Shown here piece after piece: positions 1-13,667 of a stretch of DNA of 64,000 nt. The position numbers were made by a program, and so were the translations under genes. The notes beneath the pieces are model-generated. The model ran no database searches. It had not been told where the DNA came from and was given only the letters and a program-made list of their open reading frames with translations. Every line of letters begins with the position of its first letter. Within the stretch, counting starts at the first letter, position 1. The DNA comes from Neodontobutis hainanensis (Eukaryota > Chordata > Actinopteri > Gobiiformes > Odontobutidae): the NCBI GenBank assembly GCA_024349245.1, contig JALDNG010000020.1, positions 124,001-188,000 of the forward strand. The letters are read 5' to 3'.

Positions 1-429
1 AGGAAGCTACAAAGAAAAGCAAAACACTTCCCAGAACCATTACAGCACAACTCTACGCCTGGCCAGAACTAGCACTTCCCTTTATAAAGGGTCGAAGGAC
101 ACTTCATTTAACACTACACTACACCTCCTTGTGTACCAAACATGTGTAATAACATGTTAATAATAATGTGTACTTACATATTGTCGGTAGGGTTAGGGTA
201 TATATGTACTATGTAGTTAATGATGTCACAGTTTTTTGTCATTGTATCCAGTTAAACAAAATTACACTTTGCACTTTCCAGCTCCATAGAACCCAGTGGA
301 AATGTAAAATGAGCACTGCTGGAAGTGAAGAGCATTCATGTTTTTATTTTTTATAAAGTCCCATGTAGAACTCATCATCTGACCTATTTCCTGAGTTTGT
401 ATTTAAAAAAACAACTGTGTGTGCAGGCT

Positions 430-765
430 GCCATAAGATCAGATAAGATAAGATAAGACTTTATTGCTCACGCAGAGACAAAAGTCACTTGTACAGCAGC
501 TTTCAGACGGGCAAAGTGCAAAAAGTAAAAGTAAGGTGTGCATGTAATAGAATGAAAAATGTATGTACAATATCTATAAATATATTTACAAAATAAAAGA
601 GGGGGAAAAATGGACTATTGTTACACATGTGAATTATAAAGTCTGACTGCAGCAGGTAGGAAGGCCCTGCGGTAGTGCTCTTTCCTGCACTTCCTGTACT
701 CTCAGTAAAGGAGCTTAATAAGCTGTAGAAAAGAGAGATGTGAAGTGTACATTTGCAGTCTGTAA
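430..765 (-). repeat. LINE-like 3' end fragment
   Basis: Read on the minus strand, the block ends with an AATAAA-containing motif followed by a short run of TTATC units (plus strand 437-465), typical of a non-LTR retrotransposon 3' end with a simple-repeat tail. The inner part near 650-730, on an actgcagcaggtaggaaggc-like motif, resembles a sequence common in fish genomes. A shorter related end lies at 35415-35475. Assignment to a LINE clade is not possible by eye. Confidence 0.45.
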
Positions 766-3700
766 CCAGTAGATTCTTCCAAAAACTACAAACTCCATCA
801 TTAAAGTGTAAAAGTAGACATTTGTAAATGATATGAGATCCAATACTATTAATCTCTATCTATATGTCTATTTTAATGATTCTTTTGTAGAGCCATTCAC
901 AGTGATCCTCTCCTGAAGTGTTCACCCAGTGTAAGCTTCATCTTTATCCACCAGACATTAAAATTTTGTGGTAAATCTATACATTTCATTTTGTCCTCGA
1001 GATAATTTTATGCTGTGTGGGCTGTACTGCCAATACTCAGAAGTGAGCTAATTCATTACCTTCAAAGCACAGTCATCTTTTCATTATGGCCACCAGGAGG
1101 TATGCACTGATGAGAATAGTTACTCAGTAATTGCATGTTGACCCATCGTTTAAATGGTACGCACTTCTGACAGGGAAATATCTGGCGTGTGGCTGTGTTA
1201 GATAAAGCCAGGACTGACAGAAGCAACACAAATGCTGAAGCCCACATCTGAAAGTCCGCAGGGAAGTGATTTCCCCGAGCATGTATACCCACACCGGCGC
1301 TTATACCGTCACACTCACGCAGACAAAAGAAAATAAATGTCGCAGGGTCTTTTATGCTACTCAACTCTGAAGTTCCTGAAATCAGCTGCTTAACATAAAT
1401 TAGCATTTGCAAAATAAATGTAATGTTTCGCACTGTGGCAAAATGATGCTGATGAATGATGCATGAGGATATGCAAATGAGCTGCATGCAGTTGCCAAGT
1501 GAAGTTTCTGGTTTGTAATGCATAGGTCTCTCCCTCTCGTTCCTTTCCTTCTCCCAGTGTCGCTCTCTGGTGCATTGTAAGCTACAGGACATGTTTGTAC
1601 AAATACAACCTACTTTTCAAGACTTTACTATTTTACGTTTTCTGCACCAACAAAGTAAGAGCTTTAGCACAAAGGTACCACTTTCATTTTACTTTTGTCA
1701 CAACCTGTTCCTATGGGATTCTCCATTGGTTGGGAAAGTGGTTGAGGCACAAAATTGAGTGAACTATTCGAAAAACAGGAAAATACCAATATAAACAAGT
1801 TAGTTAGCGTAAAGGGACTAAAGTTCACATATGTCGACCCAGATGTTCGAAGTTAGCCTTTTGGGTTATGGTAAGAAGAAAACCACAAAGTGTTGCTTTT
1901 TCTTGTTCAAAAATGCAAGTGGGATTTTAAATATACTGTATATGTATATATTTATTTCAATATTCTGATGGCAGTGATGACCCAAACCTTAATTTGTGCT
2001 GTCTTTGTTTTATCTTAAAAAATTCACTATACAATGTTTAATTTGTTTTTTTTTTTGTTTGTTTTAAACTTTCCCAAAAAATGCCCAAAACTACTAAAAC
2101 CAAGGATGCATACTATGATTGTATAAGTAATGTAAATATTACCCAAATCTACAATGTACATGGCAGTGTTACATGTATAGCATTTATAGTGCTGGCAAGT
2201 CAAAGCGTTTGTGTAAAAAGTGTTTGTGTTCCCATGCAGCACTGTCCGTCACTCCCACAGCCTTTTTTAATTCAAATGGAAAACTTGTAGCTGCATATAA
2301 ACTTAAAATTGCCAGCGTAATGCAAATCAGTTTCCAGCAGGCGTTTGTAAAAGTCTACTTGTTCCAGGCCCCAAGTCAACTTCTCCGAACTCTTTCCAAA
2401 AGACTGGCGTTGCATATCCCATAGGCCCGGGGCTTTCAACCTTATAATGTGCCACAATTATATGCATTGTCTTTTCGGCATGATGAGTGCTAGGCTGCAT
2501 GCAAATTAAACATCGGCAGAAAAACTATTTAAAGAGGAATTTAAAGGTGCATTTGAACCATAGTTTTACATTTCATTTATAACGCTGCTTTGGTAGGATG
2601 TTTTTTTACACAGTTTATTTCTATAGACCCTTCTGCTGTTTTTAAATATGAGCCGTGTGTGTATTTTAGCAATGTCCGTTAAGTGGACTGCAACATATTT
2701 TCAAAAAACTAAAAAAAGGAATTAGACACAAGAAATGGGAAAAATCTGTTTGAACAAAATGAGCGTGCTGTCAGTGAGTAGGTAGAGAAGATTACCAAGA
2801 GGCTTTACTGCTGCTCTATTTATACAAGTATTTAGGCCACACTAGCAATAAGTTACATGCAACAAGTCAGATGTGTGGGACTATGTTATCCACAGATCGT
2901 TTCAGGACTGTGTCATTATTCTCATTTGACTTAAAGAGCGTTCACGTTTGTAGAGTTAAACATTAAAGGAAACGTTACACAAATGAAAAAGTACACATGT
3001 GCAGCTTCAGGGCTTTACAAACATTTGTCTTTTTTAACTTACACTTCTATTTAAATGAATTGGAAAGACTGCTGCTTGTGTCGTCATAGTGGGTGGTGTT
3101 GCTTGTAAAAGGCTCTGTTAGCCACAGAGACACAATGGCTCATCACTTCTATCTCTTGGCAGCTGTTACAAACGTTACATTTGAATTTAATTTTCACAGT
3201 CGTTTACTCGTCTTCTCGCCATGTCCTCCCATATTAGAGAATTTTTTTCTCACGTTTCTGTGACACTGTGGGTGTGTTCACAATAAACTGGATACAAAAA
3301 TGGATTACAAAGGATATAGACAAAGGTAATGCAGTTTAGAGTGGAATAAGGAATGATGAGAAAATGAGAAGAATTTTAACATAATCATTATTCTGTAGCT
3401 ATGGCCTAACATTATTACAAGTTTATGAAAAGACAAGCTTATATTCAGTTTTTCAAGAAGAGGTTTTAGCCCATGTGAACGCAGAGCTGTGTGATCTGAT
3501 GCTTTATTGGACCACTTCTATTCAGTGAAAGCACTTGTTTGAATATAAAAGAGACAGTATATTTTTGCCACATATCCCCTGTGTGTCCTTCATTTGTATT
3601 CTGTTGTTCAAGTTGCTCAAGGCTACTGACACTTGCTTGCCCTCAATCCAAACATAGCCTTGGAAAAGTTTGAGAAAAACATTCAGAAACATTGAAATGT

Positions 3701-5239
3701 AATCAAAAGACATTTAACAAACGCTGCCCTGTTTGGCAAGTGCTCACACTTTGACCAGTATTCAAACAAACCCTTGGGGCAGAGGTGTGGGCACATCTAA
3801 CAGTAGAGGCTGGAGTTTTTTTTCCACATTAACCAAGTGTAGACCTTGCATTCAAGACGGGAACATTTTTAAAGCCCCTTGACTCTTTTGTCCTGTATCT
3901 GAGCTAAAACATTTACTCTTTCAAAAGTTAATAACTCAAGTAAAGACAGGAACTATTGCCTGATTCCGTCCGTTAGCTTCGGTAACTTGAATGACAAACC
4001 ACCCAAAGGGCTTTCATTTAACAAAATTTATCAAAATAATGTAATAATAATATAAATGTTTTCACAAAGGGTAAAACATAAGTTTCTTATTAGGGTGACT
4101 TTACTTCAAAAAAAGTCTATAAATGTTTAATTTATTAGAAAATATTAACCTGACCCTCTGCTTTAAGGTAAATGAGAGTAACTTTTAAATTATAAACAGT
4201 TTTAACCTCTACAATATACAGTCAACCGGGATTGTTTAGTTCTAAGAATTTTGTATACAGTTTATTTCATATTCCTGAAATGCACCATTACAAATCTTTT
4301 TTATGTACATGCTGTTGCACATAAACTGCTCAAGGCACTATATTTTAGGCCATGCCAAAGTTATGTTATTAAAAACGAGATAAGATTACATTTTTATACT
4401 AATCTAATATTGTAACATTACAGCTGCCATTTTATAATCCACAAACTCTTTTCAACTTCCTGTTAGCTTCCACCATCAGGAGAGCTTCTGAACAGACCCA
4501 GACGAAAAAGGCCACGCATTAATGACCTACATAAAAGATTGTGTGTCACGTATTTTTTAGTTTTTTGTTTTGTCAGATTTTCTTTTTGTTTTTTTTTAAT
4601 CAATGCCCCTTTTGAAAGTTATTTTTACAAACATATAGAAATCACATCCTTTACCAGACTCAGATCTTAGCCTCTCTGTTCATCAGTGCTTATTTAAGGA
4701 GTGTGAGCTGACAGAATGTGTTGCAAAGTAATGCATTAAGTAGAAAACTAGTCAGCCTTCATAAAGAACGACTCACAATACGGTATGTGTCCTTATACTT
4801 AATGCACTCTCTTGCTGCCTCCACGCTGCATTAGCATACAAATGTGATCATATCTAGAGTAATGTCAGGATTCATGGAGTTTTTCTAATGGACACACTTT
4901 GAATCAGTCACTGCTTTCACTGCTTCCTGTAAAAGTTCAGAGAAATGTCTCACCATTTGAGGCATCAAGCTCTTACAATAGGCACCCACACGAGTTTGAA
5001 CGTACTTTTCAGGTATGTGTATGTGCAATTTCTTTTAAGACTTAACTGCCCCTTAATTCATATCACTGCAGTTTTTGCCTTTTTTATGTGATTATTACAA
5101 TTGACTACAACCAGCGTCGTCATGGGCTTTGTTTCAACTGGACTCAACAACAGACAGTGTTGGAATTAAAGAACAACTCAGAGTCAATATTGACAGAGCC
5201 ATCCAGCAAACATACAAAAAGTTATTTTGTAAGTTTGCG

Positions 5240-5278
5240 TTAAATATGCATTGCAACAACCTTACAATGCATATTTAA
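5240..5278. repeat. perfect 14-bp inverted repeat
   Basis: Arms at 5240-5253 and 5265-5278 (ttaaatatgcattg and its exact reverse complement) are separated by an 11-base loop. Each arm contains the palindrome ATGCAT. No gene is close; it sits in the lsamp intron. It may be a chance palindrome or a remnant of a small transposable element. Confidence 0.6.
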
Positions 5279-6512
5279 GTCTGTTGCACGCTGTCATATA
5301 TTTATCACAGACAGTATTTAGTCTTTTAATCATCTTTAAACTGGTCTCAATGTGTGATGTACAACCATCATTTTAAAGCCACATGGTGTTATTTTGTCTG
5401 AACAAAAGAACTGCTCTTCTGCCATAAATCACACACTACTTATGTTTCCCACACTTTACACACAACAAAACTCAAATGTTCATCATAAACTTGGGTCTAT
5501 TCTTGCATTTTAGGCACAAAATGCAAAAATCTACCACCCCAACCACTAATTTGGTTAACTTTAATTACGTTTTACCCTGGGAGATTCTCCGAGAGTTAGT
5601 TGAGACATAATGCCTCTCCTCACTTGCACCGACACGTGATTAAACACATATACTGTACACAGTCTAATGAATTCCCTTGTGACAAGATTAACCACTCTAT
5701 CTTCATTACCCTTCATTAAACAGATAACGGGGGAGGCGCACAGTTTCTGCACAGCGATCTCTTTTCTCCTGAGCGCTCTGGCCAAGACGCGTGAAAAGCT
5801 GCATTGTAATTGTTTCTTAAGACAATACATCAAGTTCCATTTATCCTTCATGATCGAGTGGCTGTGTGCACACACCAGGTGAGATTAGTGACAGCTAATT
5901 GGTGCTTAAACACCTAGCGAGGTGGCGTCTTCTCATCTCTCATTGAAATTCCCCGCTGTTCTGCCTTTGCCGGTCTTTGATCTGTGCCGTCACCTGGTTT
6001 CCACTCTCCTCTTTATCCAGCCGCAGACCAAAGCCCCCAAGTAGAGATGGGGCTTCAATTGAATTACCATGGCAACACATTTTCAATCATACCTCTCCAA
6101 TCACCGTCCGTTCGTCCTGGGAGAGCCGAATATGATCTGCTTTAGACTTTGATCGTGATCCCACTGATCTTTCAATCATTGTGCAGTAATACTGTATCAG
6201 CTGACCTCCATCTCCATCAGGCTGCTCTATTACATTGACTTTTAAACTGGCAGACACACTTTCAAAAGCATAAAGAGTTGGCAACTGTGGGCATTGATAA
6301 CAGTCCAACTAATGTTTTTAATGTTGTTACTTGGGTTAGTTTGGGCAGCACTTAAGACCAGTCATGCTCTTGTGATCTTTTACAATACGTTCTAAATGTG
6401 TGTTGTGTAAAATGCTGCGTAGCGGACTAAAAGGTCCTGATACTCAGCCTCATACGTCTCACTGAACCATCACTTTGTGTCTGAGGAGGTTCTCAGTCAT
6501 CCAGGACATAAT

Positions 6513-6763
6513 GAAGAAAAGGCTTTAAAACAAAGGCTTCACAGGAGTGTAACGAGTATAACGACTCCCCCTTCAGGACTCACACTCCCCATTCAACTGT
6601 CAACGACTATGAGACCAGAACAGCCTGGTCCAATCAGAGTAAGTTCCAGGTAAAACCCCTCCTTCTAGAGATATATGCTCAGCTCTAAAGTTCCTTGAAT
6701 GAGGAATGAAATGTCTTTACCTTGGAACCTACGTCCAGATGCCTTTGCTTTAACCTTTTCTTC
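6513..6763. repeat. short element bounded by inverted repeats
   Basis: A 25-base arm at 6513-6537 (gaagaaaagg, then caaaggc at its end) is matched by an inverted 23-base arm at 6741-6763, with a few substitutions and a small length difference. The flanks (ctgaggaggttctcagtcat at 6481 and the interior up to 6740) look like an interspersed fish repeat. The family is not identified; a non-autonomous DNA element or an inverted-terminal fragment of a Penelope-like element are both possible. Confidence 0.35.
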
Positions 6764-8394
6764 TTTATCAGGTGTTATTCCATATTCTAAAATCTTAGAA
6801 GCAGCCATGGTGATCAGTAGTTTGATGATTTGCTATAGTCACTGTCCATCCTTTCTGCTAGTTTGTCATTGAAGTGGAACATGGTTTTGACTTTGTCTCG
6901 GTCTTGTCTGGGTTAAGTGGACCAGTACACCCTGGACTTGTTCTGGGTTTGGACATTAATACAACACATTGAAACGTGGGCACATTATTCAGATCTCACA
7001 CCTCAGATGACACCTACCTTTTGACCTTTATATGAGCTGAAGGTTTTTGTTCTTGTGAGACTTTGAGAGAGATCAGTGAAACTTTGGTTTGAACTAAAGA
7101 TTTTTTTTTAAATAAAGTGTACGTCTACAGTCTATACAGTCATGTGTATTTTGGTTTTGACATTTTCAATTCAATTATTTAATATTACATCCTTTTCATA
7201 AGTGATGGTTAGGATTTCCTTTCTATCTACATATCTTGCAGTAAGACATTTTGGTTGTAATGCAAAAGAAAAAATGACATAAGAAGATGACATTTATAAA
7301 AGCAAATAAAAGTTACATTGACAGATGCTAGCTTTTTCTGGGAGCTAATAAATGTTGCCCTTATAATATAGTCCGGAAGGAATGAGAATGCAAGTGACAG
7401 CTTTTTATGGTGAACATTTTTTTTATAATATATATCTATAAAGCAGGTCAAAGGGTATACTCAAAAAAAAGTATAACTAATTTATTAATCATAGAAAAAA
7501 TTACATTTATTAGTAACATTTTTTAGTAATTTATTCTAATAAGTTCACTTTAACTTCTTACTATTTCTTTATTTTTTGCTCCCTTTTTTAAAATAGAGAC
7601 AGTTTATGTCTATGTGTGTTCACTAAAGCAGAACCCCCCCACATCACAGTCCCTGAAGGTGCCGCTTCATTTCTCGGGGCTCAGTGCTTGCAGGTCTCAC
7701 AGCGACTGTAGCCTCTCACTCGGAACATGAGCCTGAACTCAGACTACTGACATTTACAGTTTTTATTATTTTTTTACCCCAGAGATCCACTTTATTCAGC
7801 TCGTTTCCACCACCAAGATGCCTTCAATATTTACCTGCATTTAGGGTCGATGTTATTGTCGTTATTACATTTGCTTGGTCCGTAGAGATTAGCCGTCTCA
7901 TTCAGCTCAGATAATTGTATCTTTCTATGAAATTCTCAGAGATGCACAGTATTGGCTTAAGGCTGCAAGCACATTATACCCTATTAGCTTTGTAGACTTC
8001 ACAATAATTTCATTTTTTCATCCGACTCGAATAAATGCTTATGTCAGCTTATCTCTTACACTTTCAATATCAACCTATCTCACTGAAGTCGAATACAGAA
8101 AGAAAAGAAAATATTTACAAAAAAACAGAGACATTTAAACATACGTTGTGTGCCCAGAGCAGACAAACGAAGCACTTCTGGAAAAACTACATTTATGTTT
8201 CTCTACAGAGCATGCATTATGTCCCTGCAGGGCTACCATAGTTTCTGACATTGCCAGTAGATTGCACTTCATTGCATTTAATGGAAAAACAGGTTGCAAC
8301 AATATAAAATGACATGCTTGTATAAATATAGACAACATATGTAATAGAGTATATTAAACTATATGAGTAATAATTTATAGGCTAAAGTATAAAT

Positions 8395-8608
8395 TTACAT
8401 TTACATTTATTCATTTAGCTGACGCTTTTATCCAAAGCGACTTACATTGTTCTACAGTAATTACCAGTGTTACAGCCACTGGAGGCAAGGTGGGTTAAGT
8501 ATCTTGCCCAAGGACACAACGACAGTATGAACTGTGGGGAGAGCGGGAATCGAACCAACTACCTTCGGGTTGAAAGACGACTGCTCTACCACTGAGCTAC
8601 TGCCGCCT
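8395..8608 (-). mobile_element. tRNA-derived SINE, full-length-looking copy
   Basis: On the minus strand it begins with a tRNA-like head: an A-box-like stretch (tagctcagtggtagagcag) and a B box (ggttcgattcc). A body with the motif tgtccttgggcaag follows, then a tail (gtaagtcgctttggataaaa) ending in repeats of aaatgtaaatgt. This order of pol III promoter head, body and LINE-like tail is that of a common teleost SINE. Related copies lie at 47066-47295, 48914-49048 and 52343-52480. It is in the lsamp intron, antisense to the gene. Confidence 0.8.
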
Positions 8609-11182
8609 AAATCCCATTTAATATAAATCCCTTAACCACCAAATGGGTCAACATTTCTATGGAAAAGGTTGTGGGTTTAAACAACCCATTCCCCACCCAA
8701 ATCTTTAAATGCACACCTTGTTTGTTGTTCTGGGCTGAAAGCATAATTAGTAAAACCTGGAGTTTGAGTTCTCCCACTGCCCTAGTGCCTCCCGTCTGTT
8801 GCATTAAAGCTCATAATAAAATAAAAACAGCACATTTCCACTGTTTTTATGTCATTTTCAAATGACTTATTCATATCCATTGAATACCAAAAACAGTAAG
8901 AATTCTTGGACACGTTGCAGACTGGTGTAACTAGCAACAACATGTAGCACCACATAAATGCATTGAGGTTATGATTTATTATATTGCATGTTAACTTCTG
9001 ACGTGAAAACAGGTGAAGTGCAATTAACACGGCTCAACATCAGAGGCACTTTGCCTCCGTCTGACCCACCCAGAGGTCTTTAATAACGTAGCACATCTCT
9101 CATAATGAGACGAGGACACATGCTCTTCTTTACATGGGTAATTAGCTAGATTCCATATTAAACAATTAGTCAGATCTCTGTCTGATAGTCTCTGTGGCTT
9201 TGCTCTGCCCTGTGCCATTATATTCTGTGGCATTAACAGATATTATTCCTCTCTTAATCAAAGCATTCAGATGTGTAATATACAATAAGCCAGCTTAATA
9301 GGTTGATGAATATGTAATGTGCATTTAGTGGTTCGAGCGAGTCACTTTAAATGTGAGACATTAACAGTTTTAATTACAGAACACATTTATGTCTTTTTGG
9401 CAAACCACATTTTCAAGTTCAATGCAAATGCACGTTGCTTGTACTGAAAATTTTACAATAATTAGCCGTGAGAGCTATTTGTGCTTTGTGCCGTTCCCCC
9501 GACTCCTTGTAACACGATGCTTGAACAAAGATGGCAACAAGAGACTCATATTGGGCAATGATTTTTTAATCCTTGAAAGAAAGCAGGGAGGGTTTATTAG
9601 TCATTTAAAATGTCTAGAAATGGGATTGGTTGCATTAAAAAGAAGTTATCTATAATAACGAGAATGTTGCTGCTAAATATGTTATGCCTTGAGTCCTCTA
9701 TGCACGAGGGTTCAATAAATACTTTAAATGTGCTCAAGCCAGAAACCAAACCAAGACTTGGAAAATACAATGTGATCCTGTTACTGAAGCTCTTTAACAA
9801 CATAATGTGTTTGCTGTAGATGCAGAAGCAGTTATGTTGTTGAATACAAATCTAATGATGTCAGAAAAAACATCTCAAACCCTGTATGATTCTGGAGTTA
9901 CACCAGAACCTCTCTTATTGCTCGTTAGTACTCGCTGCCAGCTCTCGTCCAAGTCCTTGACAGTGGGCGATACATTCAAGCTACTAAGTTTTTGCTTGGG
10001 AGACCCTCACATTTCTCTAAACGTTATCAATGAGAAAGTCTTTGCACAAGTTGTCGTATGTGGGTCAGTCCTTGTCGGGAGCAGGTTGTGGTAAAGAATG
10101 AGTGCTTGTCATTATTAGTGTGACAGCTGGGTTAAGGGTGTAAGCATGCATTATACTCATCTCATCTGTGTGAACATTATATTTTTTTTAGAGTAAGTGA
10201 CTTTATCATTTGTGACAGTCAGTATGACCATATTTTTTTCACTCTAATGTCATTACATTATCTTGAATTTGAACATTATTTCTCAAAAAGTTGGCAAATC
10301 ATAATTTTACCAAAACTGGATCTTGGTTTATAGTCTAAGTAGCTTTAAGCGCAAGTGTTAAATTTAAAAAGATTCACAGAAACACACCAGACCTCAATCC
10401 AACCAGGCCCACCGTCCACTCTTTGTGAAGTTTAACAATAACATGAAATTAAAAATGACCTATGACCTATGTCTCTTGTGGAGCTGTTGGTGGTGCCAGG
10501 TTAACCAGTTACCATGGCAACAGGGCTATTATTTCTACGTTAGCCTTGAAAGTAAATTACTTTCCAATGTTACAAAAGGTGAAGAGAACTTTTTGATGGA
10601 TCTCATCCAGATTTTAATGGCTTTGTCTTTGGTTCATTTCAGACCCTTTCAGCAGGATGCAGTCATTTTTCGCACAATATGAGTGATCACATAATCTCTT
10701 TGGCAGAAGTAATGGGATGCATTAGTGGTATTACTGTTAAACTTGGCAATTGTCAAAAGTCAGAGAAAAATGTGGACGAACTAATTACTTAGAAGAGAGT
10801 AGTGTAAAAGTCGGAGCCAAAAAGTCAGTCAAAATTACGTTTTCGATATTGATTACCTTCAAAATAATAACCCTCACATATGACTCTCCTGGAAAACTGC
10901 CTCATTTGTTCATATTTGAACTCCAGTGGAAGGAGCACTACTACTACAAAGTACTTCTTTGTAACTTTACCATTTTTTTGGCTAGTGACATCCAGTACAT
11001 ATAAAAAAAAAAATATGATGGAAACCATGAAATACAGCCAGAGGGCACTGTTTATATTATACCAGAGGTGTGGCCAGATAACGATGGATAGTGTAAAAAT
11101 AAATTTTACGTTTAATGTAAATATTTTGTCCTTAACATTTTGTTTCATTTCGATGTTTTCTCTTCTCTTTGTCTTCCTGCAG

Positions 11183-11314
11183 CAGAGCCCCTGGACGGAG
11201 AGGAGTTCCTGGACATTATAGGCATCATGCGAAACCAAGCGGGTCGTTATGAATGCAAGGCCAGCAATGACGTGGCCACGCCTGATGTCAAATATGTCAA
11301 TGTAGTTGTCAACT
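11183..11314 (+). CDS. lsamp: lsamp exon: end of Ig domain 2
   Basis: This exon of an IgLON GPI-anchored adhesion molecule encodes the E-to-G strands of the second Ig domain. It reads EPLDGEEFLDIIGI, then NQAGRYECKASND with the second domain cysteine, then VKYVNVVVN. The IgLON signature of Gly-x-Tyr-x-Cys followed by Asn-Asp is clear. The acceptor is preceded by a pyrimidine tract and is a tandem CAGCAG, so the exon may begin at 11183 or 11186; the second gives the same length as human LSAMP by my alignment. The donor is aact|gtaagt, leaving phase 1, and the split codon joins the next exon as Tyr. Among IgLONs the match is best to LSAMP, supported by gap43 as the neighbour; a second teleost lsamp copy or another IgLON cannot be fully excluded. 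Confidence 0.9.
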
Positions 11315-13667
11315 GTAAGTAATGAGACTCTTTGAATCACTAAACACTCATCAGCTTCCTCCTCACGCTTCGGCTTCAGACACTACGCAATCTCGGCTGA
11401 TAAAAACTACACATTAAAGCTAAAGCATATTAACGGCAAGACGAGGATTATAGTAAACAATGACTCATTTTTGCTTTATGTTTTATGGCAGATGTGAAAA
11501 CGCTTACGCAGAACCTGAAAGTAGCTAAGCATGATGTAATAGATAGGGAGTGGTTTAGTTTAGACAAATAATAGTGTATAATGTTTAGTATTTGGTTTAA
11601 ATTATTGTGAAATGATCACAGAATAAAAAGACTCTCATTGTACACAAACCAGAAAAATAAAATATGTCTCTCTTAAAACGCCGCCAGACAAAGTAGATGA
11701 CAATAAGCACTGATTTTAAAGAAGACAGCAAAGGTCATATATCTACAGTGCCCATGCATCTCCGTCTGAAAAAGTGAAGCATTTCATTGCTGTTTTCTTT
11801 AATTATTATTATTATACCCGTGTCTCTTATGCAGCAGAGGAATAATGGAATCAATGTCTTCTAGTCATCCAGAAATGTGTATTAGCAGAAGGAAGTCTCT
11901 GAAAGAGATGTATGATATGGTCAGAGTTTATTCAGAAAAACTCTGCCATTACACTTTATACCTGTAATTACTAATGTAATATTTCCAAAAAGCTACTTAA
12001 ATCAGTTTTTAAAATGTTAGGTATTATTTTAGCGAGAAAGTTCAAAAGTTGTGGAGCCCCCTTCAGTCTTTGTTCAGTGTCTACCTTTGATTGTGAAAAC
12101 CCTGTCTTGCCACATCATCATTTTAGACACACTTCAGACTCGTGTATCAGACAAATAGACATTTTTGAAGAGAGACGGCTAATTACATCTTGACAGGGGT
12201 CCGTGTTGGATCTGATGAGTGCGCTGCACACATTGGGTCTTGTGCAGAATGATGAATAGCTAACGCTCAGACTTCACAACTCCGCTCTCCTCAAGAGAAC
12301 TTAAAGAAATTCTCTTTGAATTCGGCCGTGGCTGTTCTAGACTTTACTGCCTGTGCCTCAAGTAAATGATAAAGATTTCTTTATTCAGACGTATCTAAAT
12401 TTTTTTGAATGTCTAATGAAAAATGGGAATCAATCCACTTAAAGTATATTTTGAACTGTTATAATATTTATTACATTTGTGAATAAAACATGGAAATAAA
12501 GAATGAATGTAAGCTTTGTGAAAGACAAGATCGAGGTGGTTCCTCTCAGAGACTGGCTCACCCTGGGATCAGAATTCAAACCGTAATGCATATTTCAGCT
12601 CAAAATAAAAGTACAGTACATCAGAAAACATTACAGTAAATAACGTCAGAGAGCTTTGTCTTGCTCCTATTTTAGTCTTTAATGAAAATGAGTTGTTTTG
12701 ACATTTACAACATCTCCTTGTTCTTCTGGATTGTTTTTACTTGAACACACACAATTTTTAACTAGGCTATTATGACTAATTATGATATTTTCATTACAGT
12801 ATAAAAAATTACCCTTTTTATTGAATTCAAACTTGTGCGTACTTCTAATGGACACAAACATCCTAGAAACTATAAAAGCCATGTCCAGTGGCACTAGCAC
12901 ATTAATGATAAAGAAAAGTAGACTGAGATTACAAATGCTAGTTATTTTCCTTTTAACTACTAATATTCTTATCCTACTTTCTTATTTTGTGTATAATTTG
13001 TATTTTGATTCTTACTCATCGCTCCAGAAGAAGATAAAATATATCAATAACGGGAGAATTTGAACAAATACATTCCTGTTACCTTCTCTGTTACTCACAA
13101 AAGGCTGTTTAGACAAAGTCAAGTCATCATTATTCATTATAAAAAAGTCGCTTTGATCTCCTCTACAGCATGACCTACGGAGCCAACGAACCGTCCTCAT
13201 GATTTACTGTAGAGTCAGCTCTGTACCTGCTGCTACTTTTCAACTGCTCCATCATTGTTTGGACTTTGTGAACACAGCACACAGACTATTTAAGGAGTTC
13301 TCTTCAAAATGGATGAACACCAGACAGGATACCAGAAATGTATTTTCTATTCAGTTTAAATCAAGTCTATACAACTGTGATATCAGTTTGAATAGAGAGC
13401 TATTTTATCTGTTCTCTTTCCATGTTATTATATAGTCTGTCACAGCCTTTTATAAAGACACAGAGGTTTTTTGTACATGGTTTCGCTTTCTACAAAAAAC
13501 AAGCAGAGACTGGAATAAAAGGGATTTTTCTAAGTCCCAGACAATCCATATAGACATGACTTGACTTTCAAAGACCCATGAGGTGGGTCTACAGTAGGTC
13601 TAGTTCAGTGTGTGAGGTTGTTACGGATATTTGCCCTGTCTGATCTCCATGCTGTGTGATCTTACAG
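11315..13667 (+). other. lsamp: lsamp intron
   Basis: The intron runs from a gtaagt donor to a cttacag acceptor. It is AT-rich with no repeat family, RNA gene or additional exon that I recognise. Small open frames at 12679-13435 carry no known motif. Confidence 0.8.

Larger units (their letters stand above)
1..11182 (+). other. lsamp: lsamp intron (upstream part)
   Basis: No coding exon could be recognised here. The stretch precedes the first visible lsamp exon, so it should be the intron inside the Ig2 coding region; the exons for the signal peptide, Ig1 and the first half of Ig2 were not found and probably lie further upstream, since LSAMP introns are very long in vertebrates. Recognisable contents are a LINE-like 3' end near 430-765, a small hairpin at 5240-5278, an IR-bounded repeat at 6513-6763 and a SINE at 8395-8608. 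The rest is AT-rich single-copy-looking sequence. Open frames here, the longest 176 codons on the minus strand at 1062-1592, lack recognisable protein features. Confidence 0.6.

Noticed and set aside
1062..1592. 176-codon open frame on the minus strand, the longest in the first 10 kb apart from known exons
   Set aside because: It has no domain, no coherent composition and no splice or promoter context, and it overlaps an alternative open frame; it is consistent with chance in lsamp intron.
8540..8608. tRNA gene candidate on the minus strand
   Set aside because: The tRNA-like sequence continues into a SINE body and tail, and the acceptor stem does not close convincingly.
10825..11340. 171-codon minus-strand open frame across the lsamp Ig2 exon
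   Set aside because: Antisense shadow of a real exon plus intron sequence; no family features.
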